A stretch of DNA of 32,446 nucleotides from Hyphomicrobiales bacterium (lineage in GTDB: Bacteria > Pseudomonadota > Alphaproteobacteria > Rhizobiales > Rhizobiaceae). The stretch spans positions 1 to 32,446 of the forward strand of contig UCIV01000067.1 of assembly GCA_900472575.1 (NCBI GenBank). The letters run 5' to 3'. Made by a program: the position numbers and the translations under genes. Position 1 is the first letter of the stretch, and every line of letters begins with the position of its first letter. Positions 32,397 through 32,446 of this stretch are shown here, one piece after another. The notes below the pieces were generated by a model. It had not been told where the DNA came from and made no database searches. It saw nothing but the letters and a program-made list of their open reading frames with translations.

Positions 32397-32446
32397 CGAA
32401 ATAGAATGTACCCCCCGCTGCATACAATGTCAAAGCTGGATAGGTC

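Noticed and set aside
1..32446. CRISPR array or tRNA gene
   Set aside because: No regularly spaced repeats and no cloverleaf were noticed on reading; a dedicated scan could not be run.

Overview
The window looks like an accessory replicon or genomic island of a Rhizobiales bacterium (Rhizobium, Agrobacterium or Sinorhizobium type). The reasons are the SyrB-like proteins, the general-stress type promoter GGAAC-N17-CGTT, the polar amino acid type ABC importer cluster, the GlxA-type AraC regulator, and a mosaic of IS3, IS110, ISNCY and IS30 remnants. Placement rests on recognised families and gene style, not on a database search.

Layout. 1-2753: stress-flavoured genes: a hypothetical protein; a short-chain dehydrogenase (SDR) behind an EcfG-like promoter, followed by a small gene killed by a stop at codon 9; and, divergently, a small membrane protein and a DUF2934 protein. 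3342-9786: the best-preserved unit, a family-3 solute-binding protein, two permeases, an ATPase, an HpcH/HpaI aldolase, an SDR, a GntR/FCD regulator and an RraA-like protein. Near-identical palindromes overlap the predicted -10 boxes of the importer and the regulator gene, so the regulator probably controls both. 9889-13146: an FGGY pentulose kinase and a fucose-isomerase-like gene whose last ~45 codons are shifted by one extra G. Together these genes suggest uptake and breakdown of a sugar or sugar-acid-like compound by a pathway I cannot name; this is the best candidate for an undescribed system.

13236-19058: mobility and defence/maintenance genes: a tyrosine recombinase with a small partner, a conserved unknown, a VapBC-type toxin-antitoxin pair, a DUF1349 protein, two unknowns, and a junction where a MerR tail meets a decayed acetolactate synthase. 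19152-25645: a secreted GlcG/HbpS-like protein, a two-TM protein, a pyridoxamine-oxidase-fold protein, a FixJ-like regulator with its histidine kinase, a Dps-like ferritin whose 5' end appears frameshifted, a Tat-exported or cytosolic alpha/beta hydrolase and a divergent GlxA-type regulator. 26156-32446: a second PIN toxin with a 5'-truncated antitoxin cut by an IS3 remnant, which itself lies in an IS110 remnant, then two SyrB-like genes and two decayed insertion sequences (ISNCY-like, IS30) up to the window end.

At least six genes carry simple disabling changes (nonsense or single-base indels). That is typical of a decaying accessory region, though single-base indels could also be sequencing errors. 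No rRNA, tRNA or CRISPR array was seen.
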